The notes below the pieces were generated by a model that did no database searches, had not been told where the DNA came from, and saw only the letters and a program-made list of their open reading frames with translations. From Anaerolineales bacterium (GTDB lineage: Bacteria > Chloroflexota > Anaerolineae > Anaerolineales > DRMV01), in contig WGAK01000050.1 of NCBI GenBank assembly GCA_015494815.1, forward strand, positions 1 through 6,641: a DNA stretch of 6,641 nucleotides, in the 5' to 3' direction. Of this stretch, positions 1 to 5,608 are shown in pieces. Position numbers and translations under genes: made by a program. How positions within the stretch are numbered: position 1 is the first letter of the stretch; every line of letters starts with the position of its first letter.

Positions 1-979
1 GCTCGTCAATGATGCGCGCGCCCTGCACCCGGGGGCGGGGCGGCTCCACCGCTTCCAGGCGATAGAGGGCTGATTTGTACCAGTCGTAGTCCACCCGCGC
101 GCCCAACTTTTGCACGATGGGCAACTTCTCCTGATAGCGGAAGAAGTTGGTCTCGCCCTCGTCGGGGTAGACATTGAACTGCCGCCGAATATCGGTGATG
201 ACCAGGCCCATGTCGTGAATCATACGCTGGATGGTGTACCACTTGCGCCGCGAGGCTTCTAAGGTGGTCAGGCCGAAGTAGCCCGCGCTGCCCACCCCGC
301 GCAGGGTCGAAACCCCGCGCGAGAGGAACAGTTCGATGCCCGGCACGGTTTCCACGGGGTCGGTGACGAACACATCGAACTGGCCGCGCCAGGACGCGGG
401 AAAGGCCTGCTGCACATCGTAGCGGCTGGCCTCGATGGGGAACCCGTGGGTTTGGGCCGTGCGCTGCAGGAAGGCAATCAGGCGCTCGTCGATGTCTACC
501 ACCACGATGCGGCGGGGCAGGCCGGTGAGGGCTGCGGCCAGGCTGAGCAGGTCGTCGTCGCCGACGATGAAGATGTCGCCGTACAGGTCGCCCCGTTCGT
601 ACATGAAGGCCACCCGCCGCACCACGCCCTCGGGGCTGATGTAGCCCTGGTCGTAGCGCTCGATGGCCTGGGGCCGCGCGGCAATCAGTTCCCGGTATTG
701 GGCCAGCACTTGCCGGAAGAAGGGGCTCAGGCGATAGCCCGTGCCCTCGCAGGCTTCGCAGCGCAGGGGCCCCGCGGCCACCAGGGTCGCGGCCGCGCGT
801 TGGCCCTCGGGCGTCAGGCGGGCCTGACCCGCGTCCACCTGCACCCAGCCCCGTTGTTGAAGCCCTTGCAGGTGCTGGAAGAACTCGGGCAGGGTGCCGT
901 CCTGGGCGTCGAGCAAGCGATACACGCTCACGGGCCCGGCCTTGAGGGTTTGCAGCATTTGGCGTTCCAGGCGGTCCAT
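1..979 (-). CDS. bpsA: N4-bis(aminopropyl)spermidine synthase BpsA (C-terminus cut by window edge)
   Basis: BpsA transfers aminopropyl groups from decarboxylated S-adenosylmethionine to the secondary amine of spermidine, giving branched-chain polyamines in the cytoplasm. The frame is open from the ATG at 979 to base 1 (about 326 residues). Known members are about 350 residues, so only a short C-terminal piece is missing. Residues 1-70 look like a winged-helix N-terminal domain. A CEACEGTGY segment with two cysteines lies at 74-82. The Rossmann-type methyltransferase-like domain follows, with the family's hallmark GDDD at 140-143 (within IVGDDDLL), an acidic strand end VVVDIDE at 159-165 and TDPVET at 206-211. 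In the studied archaeal enzyme the GDDD motif provides the acidic residue near the reacting amine. The ATG lies 3 bases past the speD stop, with a GGGGG-containing ribosome site inside the end of speD, so the two are probably co-translated. Family call is firm; substrate range is inferred. Confidence 0.9.
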   Translation of the reverse strand, partial: MDRLERQMLQTLKAGPVSVYRLLDAQDGTLPEFFQHLQGLQQRGWVQVDAGQARLTPEGQRAAATLVAAGPLRCEACEGTGYRLSPFFRQVLAQYRELIAARPQAIERYDQGYISPEGVVRRVAFMYERGDLYGDIFIVGDDDLLSLAAALTGLPRRIVVVDIDERLIAFLQRTAQTHGFPIEASRYDVQQAFPASWRGQFDVFVTDPVETVPGIELFLSRGVSTLRGVGSAGYFGLTTLEASRRKWYTIQRMIHDMGLVITDIRRQFNVYPDEGETNFFRYQEKLPIVQKLGARVDYDWYKSALYRLEAVEPPRPRVQGARIIDE

Positions 980-982
980 GGC

Positions 983-1426
983 CTACCCCCTGTCCATGAC
1001 CACATGGCGGTACCATTGCGGCCGAAACTTCGCCAGCAGCAGCCGAAAGGCCTCATCGGCCTGTTCGGGCTCGCCGCAGGTGAAGACATCCACATTGACC
1101 AGGCCGTGCTCGGGCCAGGTGTGGATGGCCAGGTGGCTTTCGGCCAGCAGCACCACGCCGGTGACGCCGTAGGGCTCGAACTGCTTGTACGCGCGGCCCT
1201 CTTCGGTCAGGCGGGCCTCCCGCACGACCTCGTCGAGGATGGCCTCGACGGTTTCCCGGCGGGAAATCAACTCGGGCGCCACGCCGTACAGGTCGGCGAT
1301 GATGTGCCGCCCCACAACAACACCCGGCCCTGAGTTCCAGGCCGGGCGTGGGGAGGCATTGACCGATTGAGACGACAAAGCGGCGCGCGGCGGCGCCGTT
1401 GTGGGGGAGAGAACGGTGCTGAGCAT
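983..1426 (-). CDS. speD: S-adenosylmethionine decarboxylase proenzyme (prokaryotic class 1B)
   Basis: This pyruvoyl enzyme decarboxylates S-adenosylmethionine to the aminopropyl donor used for spermidine and branched polyamines. The protein has 147 residues. The core begins at GRHIIADLYG (39-48). The self-cleavage site is Glu96-Ser97 in AESHLAIHTWPEHG; Ser97 would become the pyruvoyl group. His102 and Cys117 (in DVFTCG) sit 5 and 20 residues after Ser97, the same spacing as the catalytic Ser63, His68 and Cys83 of the Thermotoga maritima enzyme. The ATG at 1426 is chosen because AAAGGAGG stands 4 bases upstream. This start adds an Ala/Ser/Pro-rich extension of about 38 residues before the core, longer than usual. 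A GTG at codon 38 could start a family-length protein but has only a weak ribosome site. It is the first gene of an operon with bpsA, which uses its product. Confidence 0.95.
   Translation of the reverse strand: MLSTVLSPTTAPPRAALSSQSVNASPRPAWNSGPGVVVGRHIIADLYGVAPELISRRETVEAILDEVVREARLTEEGRAYKQFEPYGVTGVVLLAESHLAIHTWPEHGLVNVDVFTCGEPEQADEAFRLLLAKFRPQWYRHVVMDRG
1323..1346 (-). other. Hairpin-forming inverted repeat inside the SpeD N-terminal extension
   Basis: CCCGGCC at 1323-1329 is the exact reverse complement of GGCCGGG at 1340-1346, with a 10-base loop; two more pairs form beyond one mismatch. It lies in the 5' part of the speD message, in the codons just before the conserved GRHIIADLYG core. 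No U-run follows, so it is not an intrinsic terminator. It may simply reflect GC-rich coding sequence. Confidence 0.4.
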
Positions 1427-1430
1427 GGCC

Positions 1431-1438
1431 CCTCCTTT
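1431..1438 (-). promoter_or_regulatory. Ribosome binding site of speD
   Basis: On the minus strand AAAGGAGG ends 4 bases before the ATG at 1426. It is close to the ideal complement of the 16S rRNA 3' end and is the main reason for accepting the extended N-terminus of SpeD rather than a start beside the conserved core. Confidence 0.8.
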
Positions 1439-1462
1439 GGGTAATAGGATGAACCCGCCCGC

Positions 1463-1475
1463 GTACACCGTGTAC
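1463..1475. promoter_or_regulatory. Perfect palindrome in the speD leader, candidate operator
   Basis: GTACAC-C-GTGTAC is a perfect 6+1+6 inverted repeat about 12 bases downstream of the predicted speD start of transcription and 36 bases before its ATG. A one-base centre cannot be the loop of a good RNA hairpin, so a site for a dimeric DNA-binding repressor is more likely. No second copy was seen in the window, and no regulator gene is present. Confidence 0.5.
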
Positions 1476-1493
1476 TTGGGAAGGTAGGGGAAA

Positions 1494-1522
1494 AGTATAC
1501 TCGTGGCCCGGGCTTTTGGCAA
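1494..1522 (-). promoter_or_regulatory. Sigma70-like promoter of speD-bpsA
   Basis: Reading the minus strand, TTGCCA (1522-1517, five of six matches to TTGACA) is followed by a 17-base spacer and TATACT (1499-1494, five of six matches to TATAAT). Transcription should begin near 1487, giving a leader of about 60 bases that carries the palindrome and the ribosome site. Confidence 0.75.
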
Positions 1523-1550
1523 GGACGCCCGCAGGCGAACTCCGCGCCCG

Positions 1551-1579
1551 TTCCCGTGCGGGGCAAAATGTGCTATCCT
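1551..1579 (+). promoter_or_regulatory. Promoter of the npdG-cofE operon (extended -10)
   Basis: TATCCT at 1574-1579 is preceded directly by TGC (1571-1573), an extended -10 arrangement. A weak -35, TTCCCG at 1551-1556, lies 17 bases upstream. Transcription should start near 1586, about 50 bases before the npdG ATG. The -35 boxes of this promoter and the opposing speD promoter are only 28 bases apart. Confidence 0.55.
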
Positions 1580-1593
1580 TGAGGCCATCCGCG

Positions 1594-1615
1594 GCGGCCC
1601 GCGCTGGCGGGTCGC
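1594..1615 (+). other. Leader hairpin upstream of npdG
   Basis: GCGGCCCGC (1594-1602) pairs with GCGGGTCGC (1607-1615) around a GCTG loop, giving a 9-base-pair stem with one G-U pair. It lies in the predicted 5' leader, ending 10 bases before the AAGGAG ribosome site (1626-1631). No T-run follows, so it is not an intrinsic terminator; it could stabilise the message or be chance in GC-rich DNA. Confidence 0.4.
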
Positions 1616-1637
1616 ATCTTCGCCCAAGGAGCACGAC

Positions 1638-2306
1638 ATGGACGCGAAACCCGTTCTGGCCGTCATCGGTGGTACCGGCAAAGAAGGCCGCGGCCTGGCC
1701 TATCGCTGGGCCCGCGCCGGTTATCCGGTCCTCATCGGTTCGCGCTCGCCCCAGCGGGCGCACGATGCCGCGCAGGTCATTCGCGACCGCCTGGGCCCCG
1801 ACGCTCAGGTGGAGGGGCGCGACAATCTGCAGGCGGCCCGCGAGGCCGACATCGTGGTGCTGGCCGTGCCCTATGCCGCGCACCGGGCCACGGCCCAGGC
1901 CCTGCGCGAGGCCGTGCAAGGCAAGATTGTGGTGGATGTCACCGTGCCGCTGCAGCCGCCCAAGGTCACTAAGGTGCATCTGCCGCCCGAGGGCAGCGCG
2001 GCTCTGGAGGCCCAGGCCATTTTCGGGCCCGAGGTGCAGGTGGTGGACGCCTTCCAGAACATCTCGCATCATGTGCTCTGGAGCGATGCCACCCCAGAGA
2101 TGGACGTGCTGGTGGCCGGACGGGGCAAGGCCGCGCGGCAGACCGTGATGCGTCTGGTGGAGGACGCGGGCTTTCGGGCCTGGGACGCGGGGCCCATCGA
2201 GAACACCATCGTGGTCGAGGGCCTGACCTCTGTCTTGCTCTACATCAACAAGCGCTACGGCGGCCCCCACGCGGGGGTGCGCATCGTGGGCGTGGCCCAG
2301 GATTGA
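1638..2306 (+). CDS. npdG: NADPH-dependent F420 reductase (F420H2:NADP+ oxidoreductase)
   Basis: The enzyme moves hydride between reduced coenzyme F420 and NADP+ in the cytoplasm. The 222-residue length fits the family (the Archaeoglobus enzyme is 212). The N-terminal Rossmann motif is GGTGKEG (11-17), and the next strand ends in IGSRS (33-37), whose Ser and Arg are the usual contacts for the NADP 2'-phosphate. The middle holds ADIVVLAVPY, typical of the family, and the C-terminal part holds DAGPIENTIVVEGLT, matching the conserved DAGPL-(S/x)-N-x-x-x-VE-x-LT block. The ATG at 1638 is preferred over upstream in-frame starts because AAGGAG lies 6 bases before it and the fold starts at once. It is followed 3 bases later by cofE. 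A general NADP oxidoreductase of the same fold is possible, but the cofE link argues for F420. Confidence 0.92.
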   Translation: MDAKPVLAVIGGTGKEGRGLAYRWARAGYPVLIGSRSPQRAHDAAQVIRDRLGPDAQVEGRDNLQAAREADIVVLAVPYAAHRATAQALREAVQGKIVVDVTVPLQPPKVTKVHLPPEGSAALEAQAIFGPEVQVVDAFQNISHHVLWSDATPEMDVLVAGRGKAARQTVMRLVEDAGFRAWDAGPIENTIVVEGLTSVLLYINKRYGGPHAGVRIVGVAQD

Positions 2307-2309
2307 GCC

Positions 2310-3074
2310 ATGACCCTCACCCTGACGCCGTTGCCCGGCATCCCCGAGGTGCGGCCCGGCGACGACCTGGCCGGGTTGGTGCGCCGCGGCTTGCAGCAGG
2401 CCGGGCTCACCTTGCAGCCGGGCGACATCATCGTGGTGGCGCAGAAAATCGTCTCCAAGGCCGAGGGGCGCTTCGTGCGCCTGGAGGATGTAACCCCTTC
2501 GGCCCGGGCACAAGCCCTGGCCCGGCGCACGGCCAAAGACCCGCGGCTGGTGGAACTGGTGCTGCGCGAGAGCGCGCAGGTGCTGCGTGCGGTGCCCGGC
2601 GTGCTCATCGTGGAGCATCGCCTGGGCTTCGTGTGCGCCAACGCGGGCATTGATCGCTCCAATGTCCCGCCGCAGGGCCGGCCGGGCGAATGGGTGTTGC
2701 TGCTGCCGCGCGACCCCGATGCCAGCGCGGCCCGCCTGCGCGCCGCGCTGGCGCGTACCACGGGCGTGGCCCCCGGCGTGCTTATCGTAGACTCCCACGG
2801 CCGGGCCTGGCGCCTGGGTACGGTGGGCATGACCATCGGCCTGGCCGGGATGCCCGCGCTGGTGGACTTGCGCGGCCGGCGCGACCGGCAGGGCTATGTG
2901 CTGCAGGTCACCCAGGTGGCCGTGGCCGACGAACTGGCCGCCGCGGCTTCGCTCATGATGGGCCAGGCCGCGGAGGGTACGCCCGTGGTGCATGTGCGGG
3001 GGTTCCCCTATCCGTTGGGCGAGGGGCGGCTGGCCGATTTGCTGCGCCCGCGCGAGCGCGATTTGTTCCGCTGA
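2310..3074 (+). CDS. cofE: Coenzyme F420-0:L-glutamate ligase
   Basis: CofE uses GTP and divalent metal to add L-glutamate to the F420-0 side chain, the tailing step of F420 synthesis. The protein has 254 residues, close to the archaeal single-domain enzyme (about 250). Seen blocks are the N-terminal PGDDL (16-20), GDIIVVAQKIVSKAEGR (38-54), CANAGIDRSN (109-118) and DSHGRAWRLGTVGMTIG (161-177). Asp115 and Asp161 fall where the family keeps metal-binding acidic residues. No nitroreductase-like domain follows, unlike the fused FbiB of actinobacteria, so this is the stand-alone form. The ATG lies 3 bases after the npdG stop, with AGGA 7 bases upstream, so translation is probably coupled. CofC, CofD and the Fo synthase genes are not in the window. 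Confidence 0.95.
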   Translation: MTLTLTPLPGIPEVRPGDDLAGLVRRGLQQAGLTLQPGDIIVVAQKIVSKAEGRFVRLEDVTPSARAQALARRTAKDPRLVELVLRESAQVLRAVPGVLIVEHRLGFVCANAGIDRSNVPPQGRPGEWVLLLPRDPDASAARLRAALARTTGVAPGVLIVDSHGRAWRLGTVGMTIGLAGMPALVDLRGRRDRQGYVLQVTQVAVADELAAAASLMMGQAAEGTPVVHVRGFPYPLGEGRLADLLRPRERDLFR

Positions 3075-3096
3075 GCGCGTGATGCGGAGGGGTGGT

Positions 3097-3933
3097 ATGC
3101 GACGCGGTGGATGGCCGTGGTGGATTGTGGCGCTGTTGGCGCTGCTGGTGGCGGGGGGACTGCCGGGCCGCGCGCACGCCGCGCCGGCCCCCGCGGAGCC
3201 CTTCCCCCAACCCCAGGACGATGCCCCGCCCGGCGCGGAGGCGGTGCCGCCGACCGTGTGTCAGCAGGTGCGCGCGTTGCATCGCTGGGCGCTGCGCCTC
3301 ACCCGGCTGGACCCGGCCCAGGCCGACGCGCTGGCCCGCACGTTGGGCTACGCGCCCGACGCCAGCGCCAGCCTGATGTGCGTGCCCCTGAGCCTGGAGG
3401 TGTTGCGCCAGGCCCGCCTGCTGCCGCCCGAGGTGCAGCCCGCGGCGTATTGGCTGCTGAACCCGCAGCAAGAGCCGCGCAAGGTCGCCCGACTGTTCCC
3501 GCCCGAGCGCTTTGTGCACGACCTCATCACCGATTTGCCCTCGCGGCTGGATTTCCGCGCCCGGCCCCTGGCGCCCGGCGATGTGCTGTATCTGTATTCG
3601 GGCTCGTGGGGCACTTTTTCGCACATGATGGTGGTGACTTATGTGGACCGGGCCGGCCGGGCGTATGGGTTGTCGAACCTGAACACGCCCCAGGGCTACA
3701 TCGTGCGCGAGGTGCTGCTGTATGACCCGAACCGGCCGGGGGTGGGGCAGTTGGCCCGCTGGAACGACCCGCGCTGGGGCTGGCTGGGCCTGACGGGCTT
3801 CGGCGGCGTGGAGGTGTGGCGTCCGGCCGCGTGGGCGCGTTACGCGGCCGCGTTGGGCCGGGGCGCGTGCGCGGAGCCGCCCGCGGCGGGGGAGTGGCTG
3901 TGGGGCGCGGTCGGGGCCGAGGCCACCGAGTGA
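3097..3933 (+). CDS. Secreted protein, possible papain-like (NlpC/P60-type) cysteine hydrolase
   Basis: I do not recognise the family with certainty. The 278-residue product starts with MRRGG, a hydrophobic stretch at about 8-22 and a likely signal peptidase site after AHA (26-28), then a Pro/Ala-rich linker to about residue 52, so it is probably exported. The body has Cys95 in LMCVPLSLEVL, a helix-start Cys as in papain-like folds. Further on are PGDVLYLYSG (160-169) and SHMMVV (175-180) with His176. This recalls the NlpC/P60 order GD-x-(V/L)-h...H-h-G-h-Y. Asn194 or Asn196 could be the third polar residue. Cys55 and Cys258 could form a disulfide. GGAGG at 3086-3090, 6 bases upstream, favours the ATG at 3097 over one at 3082. 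It lies 22 bases after cofE and probably shares its transcript, but no link to F420 is visible. Confidence 0.75.
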   Translation: MRRGGWPWWIVALLALLVAGGLPGRAHAAPAPAEPFPQPQDDAPPGAEAVPPTVCQQVRALHRWALRLTRLDPAQADALARTLGYAPDASASLMCVPLSLEVLRQARLLPPEVQPAAYWLLNPQQEPRKVARLFPPERFVHDLITDLPSRLDFRARPLAPGDVLYLYSGSWGTFSHMMVVTYVDRAGRAYGLSNLNTPQGYIVREVLLYDPNRPGVGQLARWNDPRWGWLGLTGFGGVEVWRPAAWARYAAALGRGACAEPPAAGEWLWGAVGAEATE

Positions 3934-3944
3934 GGCCGGGGGCG

Positions 3945-3953
3945 TGATATAAT
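3945..3953 (+). promoter_or_regulatory. Extended -10 promoter of the fabG operon
   Basis: TGATATAAT contains a perfect TATAAT (3948-3953) with an upstream TG one base away. The expected -35 place (around 3925-3930, ACCGAG) has no good match, as is common for extended -10 promoters. It begins 12 bases after the previous stop codon; transcription should start near 3960, leaving a leader of about 50 bases. Confidence 0.7.
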
Positions 3954-4010
3954 CGAAGCCCCGCCGGATTCGCCGGGCCGGGAGCGTATTTTCGCCGGAG
4001 GTGAGACCGC

Positions 4011-4766
4011 ATGGCCCAGGAATTCTTGTCCTTGCACGACCGCGTGGCCGTGGTGACGGGCGCGTCGCGCGGCATTGGCCGGGCCATCGCCCTGGAACTG
4101 GCCCGCCGTGGGGCCAGGGTGGTGGTCAATTACCGCCGCTCGGCCGACGCGGCCCAGCAGGTGGTGCAGGCCATCCGCGCCGCGGGCGGCCAGGCCGAGG
4201 CGTTTCAGGCCGATGTGAGCGATTATGACCAGGCCCAGGCCCTCATCCAGTTCGCGCGCCAGACCTGGGGCCGCGTGGACATTCTGGTCAACAACGCGGG
4301 CATCACGCGCGACAAACTCTTCATGCAAATGAAGCCCGCCGATTGGGACGAGGTCATTCGGACCAACCTGTACAGCACCATCCATTGCAGCAAGGCGGCC
4401 ATTCGGCCCATGTTGCGCCAGCGCTACGGCCGCATCATCAACATCACCTCGGTGGCCGGCATCATCGGCAACGCGGGGCAGGTGAACTACTCGGCCTCCA
4501 AGGCCGGGCAAATCGGCTTCACCAAGGCCCTGGCCCGCGAGGTGGCCAGCCGCAACATCACCGTCAACGCGGTCGCGCCCGGCTACATCGAGACCGACAT
4601 CTGGGCCGGGGTGCCCGAGGAGGCCAAGGCCCAGATTCTGGCCATGATTCCCGTGGGCCGCAAGGGCGCACCTGAGGATGTGGCGTATACCGTGGCGTTT
4701 CTGGCTTCGGAGCAAGCCGCGTACATCACCGGCCAGGTCATTGCGGTGGACGGCGGTATGACATAG
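4011..4766 (+). CDS. fabG: 3-oxoacyl-[acyl-carrier-protein] reductase FabG (short-chain dehydrogenase)
   Basis: FabG reduces 3-oxoacyl-ACP to 3-hydroxyacyl-ACP with NADPH in fatty-acid elongation. The 251 residues carry every classical short-chain dehydrogenase mark: TGASRGIG at 16-23, VNYRRS at 39-44 with arginines suited to NADPH, a DV pair at 68-69, NNAGITRD at 94-101, and the catalytic set Asn119, Ser147, Tyr160, Lys164 (YSASK). The Ser-to-Tyr spacing of 13 equals that of E. coli FabG. The ending ITGQVIAVDGGMT is typical of FabG. GGAGGTGA at 3997-4004, 6 bases before the ATG, is nearly the full anti-16S complement and suggests strong translation. No other fatty-acid synthesis gene is adjacent, so an acetoacetyl-CoA reductase or another reductase of this family cannot be excluded. 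First gene of the fabG-asp23-nusB-tat operon. Confidence 0.9.
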   Translation: MAQEFLSLHDRVAVVTGASRGIGRAIALELARRGARVVVNYRRSADAAQQVVQAIRAAGGQAEAFQADVSDYDQAQALIQFARQTWGRVDILVNNAGITRDKLFMQMKPADWDEVIRTNLYSTIHCSKAAIRPMLRQRYGRIINITSVAGIIGNAGQVNYSASKAGQIGFTKALAREVASRNITVNAVAPGYIETDIWAGVPEEAKAQILAMIPVGRKGAPEDVAYTVAFLASEQAAYITGQVIAVDGGMT

Positions 4767-4797
4767 GCGGCCGCGCGTGGCCCCAGGAGGTTTCCCC

Positions 4798-5154
4798 ATG
4801 ACCGAACAGGTGACCCCCGGCAAGACCACCATCGCGCCCGAGGTGCTGCTGGCCATCGTGCGCCTGGAGACCCAAAAGGTGCCGGGCGTGCACGCGCTGG
4901 CCCCTGTGCCCGGTGCGGTGAACCGCTTTTTGCGCCGCAGCGAGCCCGGTGTGCGCTTGCAGGTGCACGACGATGTGGTGGACGCGGACATCTATGTCAT
5001 CCTCGACGGCCATACCAACCTGCGCCGGGTGAGCCGCGATATCCAACGCGCCGTGGCCCAGGCGTTGGAGCGCATGGTGGGCATGACGCCGGGCCGCATC
5101 AATGTGCACATCGAAGACCTGCACTACGCGGACACGGGAGACGAGCAGGCATGA
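4798..5154 (+). CDS. Asp23/YloU (Gls24) family envelope-stress/lipid-associated protein
   Basis: The 118-residue protein shows the family pattern: an N-terminal TTIAPEVLLAIVRLE (10-24), VPGVHAL (28-34), a hydrophilic middle, then the strand VRLQVHDDVVDADIYVIL (52-69), a helix with VSRDIQRAVAQALERMVG (78-95) and the closing strand INVHIEDLH (101-109). Asp23 of Staphylococcus is membrane-anchored and tied to cell-wall stress; YqhY of Bacillus sits with nusB and affects acetyl-CoA carboxylase. This member has no membrane segment. AGGAGG at 4785-4790, 7 bases upstream, supports the ATG at 4798; a GTG at 4777 in frame is less likely. It follows fabG by 31 bases and overlaps nusB by 4. By the nusB link it is the YqhY-like type; precise function unknown. 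Confidence 0.92.
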   Translation: MTEQVTPGKTTIAPEVLLAIVRLETQKVPGVHALAPVPGAVNRFLRRSEPGVRLQVHDDVVDADIYVILDGHTNLRRVSRDIQRAVAQALERMVGMTPGRINVHIEDLHYADTGDEQA

Positions 5155-5600
5155 AAGCCCGTACCCGGGCCCGGGCCGTGGCCCTCAAAGCCCTCTACGA
5201 GATTGACCTGACGGGGCATCCGCCGGCCGCGGTGCTGGACGCGCGGCTGGCCGAAGAACCGCTGGAGCCCCGGCTGGCGGCCTTTGCCCGGCGGCTGGTG
5301 CAGGGGGTGATACCCATGCGCCCCTGGCTCGACCAGTACATCGCGCAGCACGCGCCCGAGTGGCCGGTGGAGCAGTTGCCCGTGGTGGACCGCAACATTT
5401 TGCGCCTGGCCCTGTGGGAGATGAGCCTGGACCCTGAAGGTACCCCGGCCAAGGTGGTCATCAACGAGGCCGTGGAACTGGCCAAGACCTTCGGCGGCAC
5501 CAGTTCACCCCGCTTCGTCAACGGCGTGCTGGGCAGCCTGGTGCAGCACTTGGACGCCATCCGCACCCATTTGCAGTCGTTGCAACCGCAAACTTCGTGA
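5151..5600 (+). CDS. nusB: Transcription antitermination factor NusB
   Basis: NusB binds the boxA RNA of rRNA leaders together with NusE (ribosomal protein S10) and keeps RNA polymerase from stopping early. The 149-residue, all-helical protein has the expected Arg-rich RNA-binding start (MKARTRARAVALKALYEID, 1-19), the buried helix PVVDRNILRLALWEM (77-91) and the signature VVINEAVELAKTFGG (102-116) followed by SSPRFVNGVLG (118-128). Its ATG overlaps the asp23-family stop as ATGA, so it is translated by coupling. Nothing unusual is seen in its sequence. Confidence 0.96.
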   Translation: MKARTRARAVALKALYEIDLTGHPPAAVLDARLAEEPLEPRLAAFARRLVQGVIPMRPWLDQYIAQHAPEWPVEQLPVVDRNILRLALWEMSLDPEGTPAKVVINEAVELAKTFGGTSSPRFVNGVLGSLVQHLDAIRTHLQSLQPQTS

Positions 5601-5608
5601 GGCCCGGC

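Noticed and set aside
446..1333. Long plus-strand open frame opposite bpsA and speD
   Set aside because: It spans two well-supported genes on the other strand, has no recognisable domain and is His/Gly/Leu-rich as expected of an antisense frame in GC-rich DNA.
1503..1637. Upstream in-frame start that would lengthen NpdG by 45 residues
   Set aside because: The extra residues are not part of the family, would cover the -10 box and leader hairpin, and the internal ATG has an ideal ribosome site.
1591..1637. npdG leader as a riboswitch
   Set aside because: Only one simple hairpin in about 50 bases; no multi-helix architecture or known conserved motif.
1053..2993. 646-residue minus-strand open frame across speD, npdG and cofE
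   Set aside because: It is in a wrong frame of speD and antisense to two clear genes; the His/Gly/Arg-rich product has no domain and no ribosome site. High G+C explains the lack of stops.
2992..3096. Upstream starts for the secreted protein inside cofE
   Set aside because: They overlap cofE and would bury the signal peptide; the ATG at 3097 has a good ribosome site and begins directly with a signal peptide.
3840..4991. Minus-strand open frame opposite the secreted gene, fabG and the asp23-family gene
   Set aside because: Antisense shadow crossing gene borders; composition is low-complexity and the plus-strand genes are secure.
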